From contig VGKY01000004.1 of NCBI GenBank assembly GCA_016866875.1, positions 16,808 to 80,807 on the forward strand: a stretch of 64,000 nt of DNA. Direction: 5' to 3'. The DNA comes from Candidatus Peribacteria bacterium (GTDB lineage Bacteria; Patescibacteriota; Gracilibacteria; Peribacterales; Peribacteraceae). The translations under genes and the position numbers were made by a program. The notes below the pieces were generated by a model. It searched no databases. It was not told where the DNA came from and was given only the letters and a program-made list of their open reading frames with translations. Shown here in pieces: positions 29,808 to 39,518 of this stretch; the stretch's first letter is position 1; the number at the start of each line of letters is the position of its first letter.

Positions 29808-31469
29808 TCACGCCATCGCTTCCTCGCGGACAAAAGCATCGTTCATCACAGGAAGCCCACGTTCCTTTGCACTCTCGCGCCTGGCGAAGAGCGACGTGAG
29901 CACCCAGAATCCTCCGACTAAATAGAAGAGGGAAGGAATCAGGAGGAAGGAGATGGAGTGCAGGAACGATCCCTCGGACGCAGAGAGCAGGTCACCGAGC
30001 GTGCGCGGGTGACTGGGAAGGAGGTCTGGGAGCGTCACGGTGAAGTTGAAGAGTCCATGAAGCACCGTCGCCAAGACGAGACCGGTGACTAGCATCTGGC
30101 CGCGGAAAACCGCTTTTTCCGAGAGGCGGAGCACCCGCGAGAGCGCGAAGGCGACGAGATACTCCCGGCCATCGCGTTCTACGTCGCTCACGACAGGACC
30201 GGCAAAGATCGCAAGTCCGAGGAAGTACCCCAACACGCCAGTCGAGAGGATATGCACCATGCTCGTGAGAATCGATCGGCCGACGACATTCCCGAGGAAG
30301 TCCCCCCACGCCGGCGATGAGGGGGTCAGCAGATACTGCTGCAGGAAGGCAAGAAAGTAGGTGGGATTGAGAATGTTCTCGGCGAACGCAAAGCCGATCG
30401 CGACAATTACGGAAAGTTGAAGCACGTCGTCAATGCTGCTCACCACCACTCTGGCACTGCGGCTTACCACCCACATCTTGCTCGCCTCCTCCATGAGACC
30501 GACGATCATGAAGGTAATGAGGGTCGAGAGGAGCGTGGTACGAATATCGGGCATGGGGGAAAGACTTCCCGTCACGAACACGGAGCTGCTGAGAGAAAAG
30601 CTCTCCGGCGTAATGGTAAAGAGGAAGAACTGGAGCTTCGCTCCGCTGCGGACCACAGCGTCATAAAAAAGAATGGGTACCGTGGAAAGCATGCCCGCGA
30701 AGAACATCAAGAGCACTGTGCTCTTCTTCTGCTTATGCTCCTGTAAAAAGAGTGCGCACCATATACCCGCGGGAATGAGGGCTATGAGGATCGCAAGCAA
30801 GTGCGCCTTGAGCTGCTGGGGCTCCTCAGGCCACAGCATGTGCAGGGTCATGAGACCAATGAAGGTCCCAAGCACCGTGACTTTGATGTGCGCGGTCCAG
30901 GGCCCGAAGAGCATACGCCACAGGGCGCACACGCAGACGATACCAAGGGCCACAGCAAAGGGGTCTTTGCCGGCTTGGCCTGCAAAGACCGTGCGGGAAA
31001 ATCCGAGGATGGCAAACGTGAGAAGTGAGCCGAGGCCAAACGCAAACGCGTACTCGCGCACCGGGCGCCACCTCCACTCAGCGATGCCGATTGCGAGTCC
31101 TGCAATTCCAAAAAAGATGAGCGCGCGGAGCATGCCTCCTTCTCCGGTAAACGGCGCGATAGCTCCGCCACCATGCGCCACAAAAGCGATGATTGCCAGG
31201 GTGGAGAGGACCGTGAATAGCACGGCGGAAAAGGGCGGATCACCCTGAGTCTTGCGTTCCTGACCGTGGAATTCGATCCAATGCACAGAGATGACACCGA
31301 GCCAGACTTTTGTGAGGAAGAGTCCGGCAAGGGCGATGCTCATCACCCCGAAGAGGAAAACCCCCCAATGCGTCGAAGCGCTCGCTGCCCCCACCTCCTG
31401 CGCGCACACAGCATCTGGCGCGAGCGCCAGCATCATCACCCCGAGGAATCCGATGTGTATATTTTTCAT
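29808..31469 (-). CDS. PrsW-like intramembrane metalloprotease
   Basis: This 553-residue polytopic membrane protein has about 12 hydrophobic segments. The PrsW/CPBP-like motifs appear in order: LMEEASKMW (EExxK), IGFAFAENIL (FxxxE), SMVHILSTGVLG and VLHGLFNFT (His). Relatives cleave membrane proteins such as anti-sigma factors. The N-terminal five or six spans before EEASK make it longer than typical PrsW. TAGAAT lies 11 nt upstream of the ATG in a very A/T-rich stretch. No sigma/anti-sigma pair is visible in the window. Confidence 0.8.
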   Translation of the reverse strand: MKNIHIGFLGVMMLALAPDAVCAQEVGAASASTHWGVFLFGVMSIALAGLFLTKVWLGVISVHWIEFHGQERKTQGDPPFSAVLFTVLSTLAIIAFVAHGGGAIAPFTGEGGMLRALIFFGIAGLAIGIAEWRWRPVREYAFAFGLGSLLTFAILGFSRTVFAGQAGKDPFAVALGIVCVCALWRMLFGPWTAHIKVTVLGTFIGLMTLHMLWPEEPQQLKAHLLAILIALIPAGIWCALFLQEHKQKKSTVLLMFFAGMLSTVPILFYDAVVRSGAKLQFFLFTITPESFSLSSSVFVTGSLSPMPDIRTTLLSTLITFMIVGLMEEASKMWVVSRSARVVVSSIDDVLQLSVIVAIGFAFAENILNPTYFLAFLQQYLLTPSSPAWGDFLGNVVGRSILTSMVHILSTGVLGYFLGLAIFAGPVVSDVERDGREYLVAFALSRVLRLSEKAVFRGQMLVTGLVLATVLHGLFNFTVTLPDLLPSHPRTLGDLLSASEGSFLHSISFLLIPSLFYLVGGFWVLTSLFARRESAKERGLPVMNDAFVREEAMA

Positions 31470-31550
31470 TTCTTATTAATATTCTAACATATTTTATTCT
31501 TTTATTAAATAGAGGATTCCCTGCGCAATATTCCATTGTGGCCTCTCCGT

Positions 31551-31588
31551 AATTCTCAATTCTCAATTGTCCATTTTCAATTTACTAT
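31551..31588 (+). promoter_or_regulatory. Repeat tract carrying the glyQS -10
   Basis: AATTCTCAATTCTCAATTGTCC-type repeat DNA ends in TTTACTATTT; TACTAT (31583-31588) lies 6 nt before the ATG at 31595. The promoter seems to have been formed from the repeat. Confidence 0.5.
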
Positions 31589-31594
31589 TTGCAC

Positions 31595-33013
31595 ATGCCC
31601 GCCACTTCCCTCGATCAAGTCGTCTCCCTCTGCAAACGTCGTGGATTCATCTTCCCGGGATCCGAGATCTACGGAGGGCTCGCCAATACGTGGGACTACG
31701 GGCCGCTGGGCGTCGAACTCAAAAACCGCATCAAGCAGCTGTGGTGGAAGAACTTTGTGCACCGCAGATCCGATATGGTCGGGCAAGACGCTGCGATTCT
31801 GATGAACCCGAAAACGTGGGAAGCATCCGGACACGTCAGCAATTTCAATGATCCGCTGATCGACTGCAAGAAATGCAAACAGCGGTATCGCGGAGACAAG
31901 CTCCTCGAAGAAAAGCTCGGCGTTGAGGCCGCCGCCGTCTTAAAGCTTGATCAGGTACAACCAATGCTAATGGCCGAAAAGATACACTGTCCGCACTGCG
32001 GAAATCTCGATTGGACGCCCGCAAAGAAGTTCAACCTGATGTTCAAGACGCAGCAAGGCGTCATTGAAGGGGAAGGCCAGGATATCTATCTTCGACCGGA
32101 AACGGCGCAAGGCATCTTCGTGAACTTCAAAAATATCGCACAGACGATGCGCCTGAGGCTTCCGTTCGGCATCGCTCAGGTCGGCAAGGCATTTCGCAAT
32201 GAAATCACACCGGGAAACTTCACCTTCCGCACCCGTGAATTCGAGCAGATGGAGATTGAATACTTCTTTGATCCGCAGAAAAAAGACTGGACGGAGGTCT
32301 TTGATGACTGGAAAAATGCAAGCTGGTCGTTCCTTGTCGATACCCTTGGAATCAAGGCTGATAACCTGCGCTTCCGTGATCACGAATCCGATGAACTGTC
32401 GCACTACTCCAAGGGGACCACGGATATCGAGTACAAATTTCCGTGGGGCTGGGGGGAGCTCTGTGCCGCGGCGGCCTACCGCACCGACTTCGATCTCGCA
32501 CAGCACGAGAAGGTCTCCGGCGAAGATCTGCACTATACGGATCCCGATGATCCGACAAACAAAATTCTCCCTCACGTCATGGAACCATCCTTCGGTTCCG
32601 ATCGCATTGCACTCGCTGTAATGCTCGATGCATACACGGAGGAATCTGTGAGCGACGATACACGAACCGTCATGAAGTTCGACCGCAGAGTTGCGCCGAT
32701 CGACCTCGCTATTCTCCCACTCAGCAAGAAAGAAGCCCTCATTGCAAAGGCACAAGAGTTGTACAAAAAAATTATACAGGAAACCAACCTCGTCGTGGAC
32801 TTCGACGTCACGGGGAGTATCGGCAAGCGCTACAGACGGCAAGACGAAATCGGCACGCCGCTCTGCGTCACCGTGGATTTTGGCACGCTCGGAGAGGACG
32901 CGGCACAGGGGGAGATGGATACGGTGACGATCCGCGACCGCGATACCCTCAAGCAAGAACGTGTGGATATCGGGAAATTGCGGGAGAAGATTGCGGAGAC
33001 GTGGAGGAGGTGA
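31595..33013 (+). CDS. glyQS: Glycyl-tRNA synthetase (single-chain, alpha2 type)
   Basis: This 472-residue class II synthetase is the archaeal/eukaryotic-like homodimer form. It shows GFIFPGSEIYGGLANTWDYG at the N-terminus and a zinc-type insertion (CKKCKQ and CPHCGN). Motif 2 is represented by GKAFRNEITPGNFTFRTREF and motif 3 by VMEPSFGSDRIALAV. An anticodon-binding domain follows (VAPIDLAILPLS). The start at ATG 31595 fits both the family and the TACTAT 6 nt upstream. Confidence 0.96.
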   Translation: MPATSLDQVVSLCKRRGFIFPGSEIYGGLANTWDYGPLGVELKNRIKQLWWKNFVHRRSDMVGQDAAILMNPKTWEASGHVSNFNDPLIDCKKCKQRYRGDKLLEEKLGVEAAAVLKLDQVQPMLMAEKIHCPHCGNLDWTPAKKFNLMFKTQQGVIEGEGQDIYLRPETAQGIFVNFKNIAQTMRLRLPFGIAQVGKAFRNEITPGNFTFRTREFEQMEIEYFFDPQKKDWTEVFDDWKNASWSFLVDTLGIKADNLRFRDHESDELSHYSKGTTDIEYKFPWGWGELCAAAAYRTDFDLAQHEKVSGEDLHYTDPDDPTNKILPHVMEPSFGSDRIALAVMLDAYTEESVSDDTRTVMKFDRRVAPIDLAILPLSKKEALIAKAQELYKKIIQETNLVVDFDVTGSIGKRYRRQDEIGTPLCVTVDFGTLGEDAAQGEMDTVTIRDRDTLKQERVDIGKLREKIAETWRR

Positions 33014-33120
33014 AAGGGTTTGTTGGGTTTGTGAAGTTCATGGAGTTCCTCGCTATCGGTGTAATGACTTAGGCACCCTATAAAGCCCACAAACCCCCGA
33101 AACCCCAGAAACCCGGAAGA
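33014..33120. repeat. GGGTTTG/CAAACCC repeat tract with hairpin
   Basis: GGGTTTGTG (33025-33033) can pair with CACAAACCC (33088-33096), and further AAACCCC units follow. It is like the tract at 25341-25410. It may terminate glyQS. Confidence 0.5.
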
Positions 33121-33189
33121 ATGTCTCGGTGCACATTGCCAATCGCACGCACCATCCTGTATAACTCCCCTGCACTATCGCTGATCGCT

Positions 33190-33375
33190 GCGGTCCTGTC
33201 CCTCGACTACGCTCGGGATGACACCCGAGGTTGAGAAGGAATCCTCCGCACTCAGGCGAAATGACGCGATAGATCAAGAACCCAAGGACACTATCATCGC
33301 ATGGACACGCAGCGCTTCCAGAGCGTCCAGCCTGATAACCTCCGCAAACCCCGCAAGCTTTTCTCCCACTCCCCC
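33190..33375 (+). other. Upstream region of rpsB with repeat fragments
   Basis: This gene-free stretch holds fragments of dispersed repeats: CCCTCGACTACGCTCGGGATGA (33197-33219, first 20 nt recognisable) and GGAATCCTCCGCACTCAGGCG (33238-33258). TATCAT at 33292-33297 could be the rpsB -10, leaving a leader of about 70 nt, but no good -35 is seen. Confidence 0.4.
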
Positions 33376-34083
33376 ATGTCCCCCGTCGCTGTTCCCACTG
33401 AAAAAGAGCTTCTCGCTGCCGCGTGCCACATCGGTCACCGCAAGGAGAAGTGGAACCCGAAGATGGCGCCCTACCTCTACGGCGTGCACCGCGGAATCCA
33501 CGTGTTTGACCTAACCCAGACGCGCTCGCACCTCGAGCAAGTCTGTGCGGCTCTCCAGAAGCTCCAGGCTGAAGGAAAGACGCTGCTCTTGGTCTCCACG
33601 AAGCAGCAAACGATTCCGTTGATTGAGGAGCTCGGCCAAGTGCTGAAGCAGCCGACAGTGACCAAGAAGTGGATCCCGGGACTTCTCACCAACTGGGGCA
33701 ACATGAAACGCAGACTCAAGTACTACCTCGACCTGCAGCGCTCCTTCCAAACCGGTGAAGTCGAGAAGTACACGAAAAAGGAGCAGATGCAGCTCCGCAA
33801 GAAACTCGCCAAGCTCGATGCGGCCCTCTCAGGGGTGGCGCAGATGACGCAGCTTCCCGACGCCGTGGTCATCGTCGATGCCGTGCGCGATATCGTCGCC
33901 GTGCGCGAGGCCAAGAAACTTGGGATTCCGCTCTACGGAATATGCGACAGCAACGCTGATCCTTCCGACTTCACGCTCTGCATCCCCAGCAACGACGATG
34001 CGGTGAAAGCGGTCCTCATCGTGCTCGACACGATCCGCAATGCCCTTGCCGATAGCAAGAAAAAGGAAGTATCGAAAGAATAA
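33376..34083 (+). CDS. rpsB: Ribosomal protein S2
   Basis: This is a 235-residue small-subunit protein. MSPVAVPTEKELLAAACHIG leads into the S2 core (HRKEKWNPKMAPYLYG, NTWNM-like LLTNWGNMKRR, DAVVIVDAVRDIVAVREA, and CIPSNDDAVKAVLIVLDTI). The ATG at 33376 gives a normal N-terminus; an in-frame ATG 75 nt upstream is unlikely. tsf follows directly, the conserved rpsB-tsf pair. Confidence 0.95.
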   Translation: MSPVAVPTEKELLAAACHIGHRKEKWNPKMAPYLYGVHRGIHVFDLTQTRSHLEQVCAALQKLQAEGKTLLLVSTKQQTIPLIEELGQVLKQPTVTKKWIPGLLTNWGNMKRRLKYYLDLQRSFQTGEVEKYTKKEQMQLRKKLAKLDAALSGVAQMTQLPDAVVIVDAVRDIVAVREAKKLGIPLYGICDSNADPSDFTLCIPSNDDAVKAVLIVLDTIRNALADSKKKEVSKE

Positions 34084-34106
34084 TGTTTCACTTTCCATCA
34101 TCCATT

Positions 34107-34883
34107 ATGACCATCTCCGCAACCGCAGTCATGCAGCTTCGCTCCCGCACGGGAGTATCGATCAACGAGTGCAAGAAAGCCCTCGAGGAAGCGCAAGGCA
34201 ACGAAGAGAAAGCCATCGAAATCCTGCGCAAGCGGGGCATCGCGACGGCTGCGAAGAAAGCCGGACGCGACCAGCAGGAAGGCCTCGTCTTCATCGAGCA
34301 GTCTGGCAACAGGGCTGCCTCAGTCGTCCTGAAATGCGAAACGGACTTCGTTGCCCGTGACAGCAACTTCCAGAGCGTCGGCAAAGCGATCGCCGTGGCG
34401 CTGCTCTCCGACGGCAAGGACGCTGCGCAGAGTGTTGCGGACGAACAGATCCCGGCGGCAGTGCAGAAGCTCGGGGAGAACATTTCACTCGGAGAACTCA
34501 GTCTCGTTGAGGCTCCGGTCGTGGGCGTCTATGTCCACAGCAACAGCAAAATCGGCGTGGTCGTCGGGCTCGAGGGCGGAACAGAGGTGATGGCTCGTGA
34601 CGTCGCAATGCACGGCGCAGCCCTCAATCCCCTCTACGTTCGACCGGAAGATGTGGACACGTCCACGCTGGAGAAAGAGCGCGAGATCTGGCGCGAGCAA
34701 CTGAAGAAGGAGGGCAAGCCTGAAGCCATCTGGGACAAGATCCTGATGGGCAAGGAGAAGAAGTTTCGGGAAGAAAATGCGTTGCTCACACAGCCCTTTG
34801 TCAAAGATCCGGGAAAGACCGTCCAGACCTTTCTGGGTAAGGCTGTCCTCCAATCCTACCTACGAGCCTCCGCGGGTAAGTGA
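34107..34883 (+). CDS. tsf: Translation elongation factor Ts
   Basis: This is the nucleotide-exchange factor for EF-Tu, 258 residues. The UBA-like N-terminus (LRSRTGVSINECKKALEEA) and the core motif KCETDFVARDSNF are clear. MTISATAVMQLR at 34107 is the normal start; the ATG overlapping the rpsB stop would add eight residues encoded by a CTTTCCATCATCC-like tract. Confidence 0.95.
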   Translation: MTISATAVMQLRSRTGVSINECKKALEEAQGNEEKAIEILRKRGIATAAKKAGRDQQEGLVFIEQSGNRAASVVLKCETDFVARDSNFQSVGKAIAVALLSDGKDAAQSVADEQIPAAVQKLGENISLGELSLVEAPVVGVYVHSNSKIGVVVGLEGGTEVMARDVAMHGAALNPLYVRPEDVDTSTLEKEREIWREQLKKEGKPEAIWDKILMGKEKKFREENALLTQPFVKDPGKTVQTFLGKAVLQSYLRASAGK

Positions 34884-34894
34884 TCGTCCGAAGA

Positions 34895-35257
34895 TCAGTC
34901 GAGCAGATCCTGCACTTTCGCGAGGAGCTGCTTTATCGTCTTCTCTCGCTTGACCAGGTATGCGTCGACGCCAAGAGCTTCCTCGCGCGCCGTGGTGTGT
35001 GTCACTGAAGCTTTTCAGCGCGATGACGCTAAACGTACGGCTCTCCTTGGGAAACTGCTTTAACACCTGAAAACCGTCCATCATGGGAATCTGGAAATCC
35101 AGAATCAGTTCTGCGGCGGGGTGCGCACGGATAGCAGCCACTGCCTCCTCATCATTGCACACCGCACGCACAGGAAGGCCAGCGACAGCAAACTTCTTCA
35201 GATAGACCTGTCTGAGCACCAAGGCATCCTCGGCATCAGGATACCTATGGCATCTAT
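34895..35257 (-). pseudogene. Decayed receiver-domain response regulator
   Basis: This is a second copy of the intact receiver gene at 35276-35662, still alignable along its length. The middle keeps the phosphoacceptor region (LILDFQIPMMDGFQVL). Three lesions are visible. The expected ATG is ATA (35257-35255). One base is missing near codon 9, before GAGGATGCC. A second frame change lies in a CACACA stretch around 34998, after which the proper ending (YLVKREKTIKQLLAKVQDLLD, first residues) is in another frame and stops at 34895. A TAGACT hexamer with 7-nt spacing remains where the leaderless promoter should be. It is probably a tandem duplicate now decaying. Confidence 0.8.
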
Positions 35258-35275
35258 ACAGGGCAGTCTAGCACC

Positions 35276-35662
35276 TTACGTGCTCCACATCCTTTTGGCC
35301 TTGAGAAGCGTCTCGACCATAGTGAGGAGTGACTTGATGGTCATTTCACTCTTCACGAAGTAATCGTCTGCACCAAGCTCGTTACCGAGCTTCTTATTAC
35401 TCTCTTCGTCATAGTTCGTAAGCATGATCACCGGAAAGGAACGGCTGGCGCGCGGAAACTTCCTGAGTACACCGAATCCGTCGAGCACCGGCATGTGCAC
35501 GTCGAGGATCGCAAAATCGGGGGCTTTCTGCGTGATGAGGGCTACAGCCTCCTCGCCGTTTTGGGCAATGCGAATGTCGTAGCCTGAAAGCGTGAACTTC
35601 TTCTGGTAGACCTCCCGAAGGACGGCGTCATCTTCCGCGATGACGATATTGAACTTGTCCAT
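35276..35662 (-). CDS. Single-domain response regulator (receiver only)
   Basis: This 128-residue CheY-like receiver has the acidic pair in IAEDD (residues 10-12), phosphoacceptor D54 (ILDVHMP), the conserved Thr (MLTN) and Lys (FVKS). There is no output domain, so it must act by protein contact. TTGCAA, 17-nt spacer and TATAAT (35676-35671) end 8 nt before the ATG. No histidine kinase lies in the window. Its tandem copy downstream is broken. Confidence 0.92.
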   Translation of the reverse strand: MDKFNIVIAEDDAVLREVYQKKFTLSGYDIRIAQNGEEAVALITQKAPDFAILDVHMPVLDGFGVLRKFPRASRSFPVIMLTNYDEESNKKLGNELGADDYFVKSEMTIKSLLTMVETLLKAKRMWST

Positions 35663-35670
35663 TAATATAC

Positions 35671-35699
35671 ATTATACGCTATTTTCCGAATTTTTGCAA
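35671..35699 (-). promoter_or_regulatory. Promoter of the response regulator
   Basis: TTGCAA (35699-35694), spacer 17, TATAAT (35676-35671), 8 nt to the ATG at 35662. Confidence 0.7.
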
Positions 35700-35712
35700 T
35701 AGTCGCTTGTGC

Positions 35713-36888
35713 CTAAAGGCCCACGGAAGCGAGTATGCGCGTCAGCCAACGCAAACGCGGGGCACTGAGAATTGGGGTGCTGTGGAGCAAGTCTTCGCGA
35801 ACGGTTTCACGGACACTGCGAAGAACTCGAGTATGCCTACCGGAAAGCAGTACATTCACCTCTCCCATACCATCGATAGAAGTAGTCATCAGATTTGCCG
35901 ATCCGATAAACGCCCGCTCGCGGTCGACGAGGATCAGCTTTCCATGAAGCATGACAGGATAACGAAAGATCTGGATGCGTTCCGGGTCGCCATGTTTCAG
36001 GAGCTCCGCAATGGAAATGGCGTTGGCATTCTGAAACAGATCCGATTCGCCCGGCAGAATGATGCGGACATGCACACCACGTTTGCTCGCGTCGCAGAGC
36101 TGTCGGAGAACCGAAGAATCGGAAAGATATGCCTGTTCTAGAATCAACTCGCGCTTTGCCGATCGCAAAAGCTCCGAAAGAACTGTGCGAATGGCATGCC
36201 CATGGGGACCGTTCACAACGAGACGCACGCGATCACTCGATGCACTATGTCGAGATCCGGAAAGATATTCTTCGATGAATCTCCTTCCGCGAAGTTCCAC
36301 GAGAAAATCGTGCCACCGGTAGCGGTATACATCGGCAATATTCATGCCCCCAATGAGTATAGTCTCGTCATCAACGATAAAGACTTTGGCATGATTACGC
36401 TCTGGTGCGGTATCTACCGTAATGCGAGGGTGTGCCCAAAATCGCCGCCAAATACCGCGGACTTCGCTCTTCGTCGTCACAAAGTCCCTGTCGAGCTCAA
36501 AAAGATCTCCAGCAGTGTCCTTGGTGATACGCACATGCACGCCGCGATCCGCGGCCTCGACGAGGCGCTCGGCGATTGCTCTTCCCGTCACGTCGTCGAC
36601 CCAAATGAACATGTGGATAGCGATCGTATGGCGCGCCGATCGCAAGAGTTGTTCGATGCGCGCAAACGCCCGTTCGCCATCCACGTAGAAGCACGCCTCG
36701 CGCCTGCGCGCGACGGATCCGAACTGCGGACGCGCATGGGTGAGAAGCATCATCCGCAATCCGTAGAAAATCCTCATGCCATGGATGGATTTGACCCGTG
36801 TGTGGCGGCGTCGGATATAGGCGCCCGCACTGCGAAGGATGGAACGTCGGCCGCGGTAGGAGAGCAGCTTGCGCAGAAACACCCGCAT
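35713..36888 (-). CDS. Phospholipase D-family protein (cardiolipin synthase-like)
   Basis: This protein has two HKD motifs: RNHAKVFIVDDE near residue 165 and LHGKLILVDRERAFIGSANL near 311. Each is followed by a Gly/Ser-Asn pair, as in cardiolipin synthases and related transphosphatidylases. The N-terminus is basic and lacks the two membrane spans of classical Cls, so the protein may be peripheral. The start is uncertain: ATG 36888 is used; ATG 37005, preceded by GGAGG, would extend it by 39 residues and overlap the start of the divergent ATPase gene. Confidence 0.83.
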   Translation of the reverse strand: MRVFLRKLLSYRGRRSILRSAGAYIRRRHTRVKSIHGMRIFYGLRMMLLTHARPQFGSVARRREACFYVDGERAFARIEQLLRSARHTIAIHMFIWVDDVTGRAIAERLVEAADRGVHVRITKDTAGDLFELDRDFVTTKSEVRGIWRRFWAHPRITVDTAPERNHAKVFIVDDETILIGGMNIADVYRYRWHDFLVELRGRRFIEEYLSGSRHSASSDRVRLVVNGPHGHAIRTVLSELLRSAKRELILEQAYLSDSSVLRQLCDASKRGVHVRIILPGESDLFQNANAISIAELLKHGDPERIQIFRYPVMLHGKLILVDRERAFIGSANLMTTSIDGMGEVNVLLSGRHTRVLRSVRETVREDLLHSTPILSAPRLRWLTRILASVGL

Positions 36889-36983
36889 ACCGTATCGCGG
36901 TTCGGCCCCGGAAGCATCGGAAATCGCTCGTTGATCTCCGCAGATCGGCTCCAGATGGACGGGCAGTGAAGCCTGTTTTCTGG

Positions 36984-36997
36984 TATAATGGTACGAT
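36984..36997 (+). promoter_or_regulatory. Promoter of TraG-like paralogue 2
   Basis: Extended -10 TGGTATAAT (TATAAT 36984-36989) 14 nt before ATG 37004. A second hexamer TACGAT (36992-36997) lies 6 nt before the ATG. Confidence 0.55.
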
Positions 36998-37003
36998 ACG
37001 CCC

Positions 37004-39487
37004 ATGGAGAACCTCCTCCTCGCTCTGACGGCAGTGCTCGGTATCGGCGCGTGCAGTGCCATAGGGGTGCTGTGGCTACGTGCGATCGCCGATCGACGCA
37101 GGGAGCGCGAACTCGTTTTTCTTCAGGTGGTGATGCCGAAGAAGGAAAGCAAGGAGGACAAGGAACTTGAGTCTGAGCAGTTTTCCTCCGGGAGGGATTT
37201 CCGCGAGGTCATCGGCGTCATGGACCACCTCTTTCAATCCCTCAGCAGCATTTGCAGCACCAAGATCTCCAGTCTGTGGCGAGGACAGGAATTTTTCGCA
37301 TTGGAGTACGCCGCGCTCGCAGGGGAAATCCTCTTCTACGTCGTCGTACCGCGGCGCATCGTGCACCTGGTCGAAAAGCAGATTACATCGTTTTACCCGG
37401 ATGCCATCATCGACACGGTCGAGGACTACAACATTTTCACCGACGCGTCCGTCGTCGCGGCGCAGCAGCTGATCGCGAATCAGCGCTTTTCCTCCTCCAT
37501 CAAAACCTACCAGCAGCTTAAAAGTGACCCGCTCAATACGATCACCAACGCCTTCTCAAAATTCAAGGTCGACGAGGGGGCTGCCGTACAGATCGTTCTG
37601 CGTCCTGTGAAAACAGGATGGCAAAAGAAGCTGCAGAGGGAAGCGCAACGCATCATCAATCCGAAGAAGGGCGGCGGAGGATCACTCATCAATCCCCTCA
37701 CATGGATCGCCGCCATTCTCGAAATGTTCACCGGAAGCAAATCGGAGGAACTCGAGAAGGAGCATGCGACAGGCGAGCGCGTTTCGCAGATGGTGGAGGA
37801 GTACAGCAAATCCATCGACGAAAAAGCGGGAAACCCGGGTTTCGTTGCCGTCATCCGGATTCTGACATCCGCGGAAAACTCTACGCGCGCGCACCAGCTT
37901 CTCGACGGAATCACGGCTTCCTTCGGGCAATTCACCCAAATGCAAGGCAATGGATTTCGCACCATGCGCATACCAAACCGACGGCAGATCATCGCGCGCT
38001 TCGTCCGCCGCACCCCTCGTCGCACACTCTCCGCCATGCTCACCAGCCCTAAGATGCTCCTGGGTACCGGTGAGCTCTCCAGCTTGTGGCACTTCCCAAA
38101 TATCAAGTACAACAAAGTGGAAACGATCAAGTGGCAGAACTACAAGCTGGCTGCCGCACCAAAAGGCATACCGCAAGACGAAGGTCTCTTCCTCGGCATG
38201 AACGTCTACCGCGGCGAGAAGCGAAAGATTCATATGAAAAACGAGGATCGCTTCCGGCACTTCTACATCATCGGTCAAACCGGTACGGGAAAGTCATCGA
38301 TCATCCAGCTAATGGCGCGCCAAGATTTTCACAATGGCAAAGGCGTATGCATCGTCGACCCGCACGGATCGCTTATCGAAGATGTGATGCCCTACATCCC
38401 AAGAGAGCGCGCCAACGACGTGATCTACTTCAACCCGGCGGACATGGAACGGCCGATGGGCTTAAACCTCCTTGAGGGAAAAACGCCGGAGGAACGCGAC
38501 CTCATCGCTCTCGACGCCATGAACATGATGGTGAAGATGTTCGGCGAGGAGATCTTCGGCCCGCGCATCCAAGACTACTTTAGAAACGGGTGCCTCACGC
38601 TCATGGAAGACGAAGAGGAAGGCGGTGCCATCACGGATCTCGTCAAGCTCTTCACCGATGACGATTGGCAGAAGTACAAAGTGAGCAAGGTGAAAAATCC
38701 CATCGTGCGCTCGTTCTGGGAAAAGCAGATGGCCATGACGGGACAGCGTGAGAAGCAGGAAATGATCCCCTACTTCGCCGCGAAGTTCGGTCAGTTCTAC
38801 ACCAACACCCTGATCCGCAACATCGTGGGACAAACCAAGAGTGCGTTCGATATCGCCGACTGCATGAATACGGGAAAGATCTTGCTCATGAATCTCAGCA
38901 AAGGTCTTGTTGGAGACATCAACTCACAGCTCCTCGGTATGATCGTCGTCAATAAGATTCAGGTTGCCGCCATGCGCCGACAGCGCATGGAGAGCGCAGC
39001 GCGCCGCGACTACTTCCTCTACATCGACGAATTCCAGAACTTCGTGACGCCGTCGATCGAATCCATCCTCTCCGAGGCTCGAAAGTACCGACTCGGTCTC
39101 ATCCTCGCGCACCAGTACCTCGACCAGCTCGAGAAGGAAAGCAAACTCGCGGGCGCCGTGAGTCTCAAGGGCGCGATTTTCGGAAACGTCGGCACCATGA
39201 TGTTTTACAAGATCGGTCCCCAGGACGCGGAAGTTTGCGCCAAAGAAATGGCGCCAGTGTTCTCCGAGCAAGACCTCGTCAACATGGATGCCTTCAAGGG
39301 CGCCATGAAGCTTTCAGTCGATGGACAACCCAGCCGCCCGTTCAGCATCGATGTCCCCCGCCCCTGGACAGAGACGACCTACCCAAAAGACGCGCAAGCT
39401 GCCGAGGCATTCAAGCAATTGAGTCGCCTGACCTATGGTAGGCAAAGGGATTTCGTGAGCAGGGAGATTTTGAGGAGGATTGGATAG
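37004..39487 (+). CDS. VirD4/TraG-like type IV secretion ATPase, paralogue 2
   Basis: This 827-residue relative of the ATPase at 12274-14877 has one N-terminal membrane helix (LLLALTAVLGIGACSAIGVLWL), a large N-terminal domain (LVEKQITSFYPDAI matches the paralogue's AEKQITAFYPDAE), Walker A GQTGTGKSS near residue 424 and Walker B YFLYIDEFQNF near 669. The C-terminal part ends KQLSRLTYGRQRDF, equivalent to the paralogue's KEYSRMKYGRKREF. The two share long identical stretches in the motor domain but differ strongly in the membrane part, suggesting two machines or two subunits of one. It is divergent from the phospholipase D gene. Confidence 0.88.
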   Translation: MENLLLALTAVLGIGACSAIGVLWLRAIADRRRERELVFLQVVMPKKESKEDKELESEQFSSGRDFREVIGVMDHLFQSLSSICSTKISSLWRGQEFFALEYAALAGEILFYVVVPRRIVHLVEKQITSFYPDAIIDTVEDYNIFTDASVVAAQQLIANQRFSSSIKTYQQLKSDPLNTITNAFSKFKVDEGAAVQIVLRPVKTGWQKKLQREAQRIINPKKGGGGSLINPLTWIAAILEMFTGSKSEELEKEHATGERVSQMVEEYSKSIDEKAGNPGFVAVIRILTSAENSTRAHQLLDGITASFGQFTQMQGNGFRTMRIPNRRQIIARFVRRTPRRTLSAMLTSPKMLLGTGELSSLWHFPNIKYNKVETIKWQNYKLAAAPKGIPQDEGLFLGMNVYRGEKRKIHMKNEDRFRHFYIIGQTGTGKSSIIQLMARQDFHNGKGVCIVDPHGSLIEDVMPYIPRERANDVIYFNPADMERPMGLNLLEGKTPEERDLIALDAMNMMVKMFGEEIFGPRIQDYFRNGCLTLMEDEEEGGAITDLVKLFTDDDWQKYKVSKVKNPIVRSFWEKQMAMTGQREKQEMIPYFAAKFGQFYTNTLIRNIVGQTKSAFDIADCMNTGKILLMNLSKGLVGDINSQLLGMIVVNKIQVAAMRRQRMESAARRDYFLYIDEFQNFVTPSIESILSEARKYRLGLILAHQYLDQLEKESKLAGAVSLKGAIFGNVGTMMFYKIGPQDAEVCAKEMAPVFSEQDLVNMDAFKGAMKLSVDGQPSRPFSIDVPRPWTETTYPKDAQAAEAFKQLSRLTYGRQRDFVSREILRRIG

Positions 39488-39518
39488 ATGGAATACGAAG
39501 ATCTGGTGGGTTATCCGC

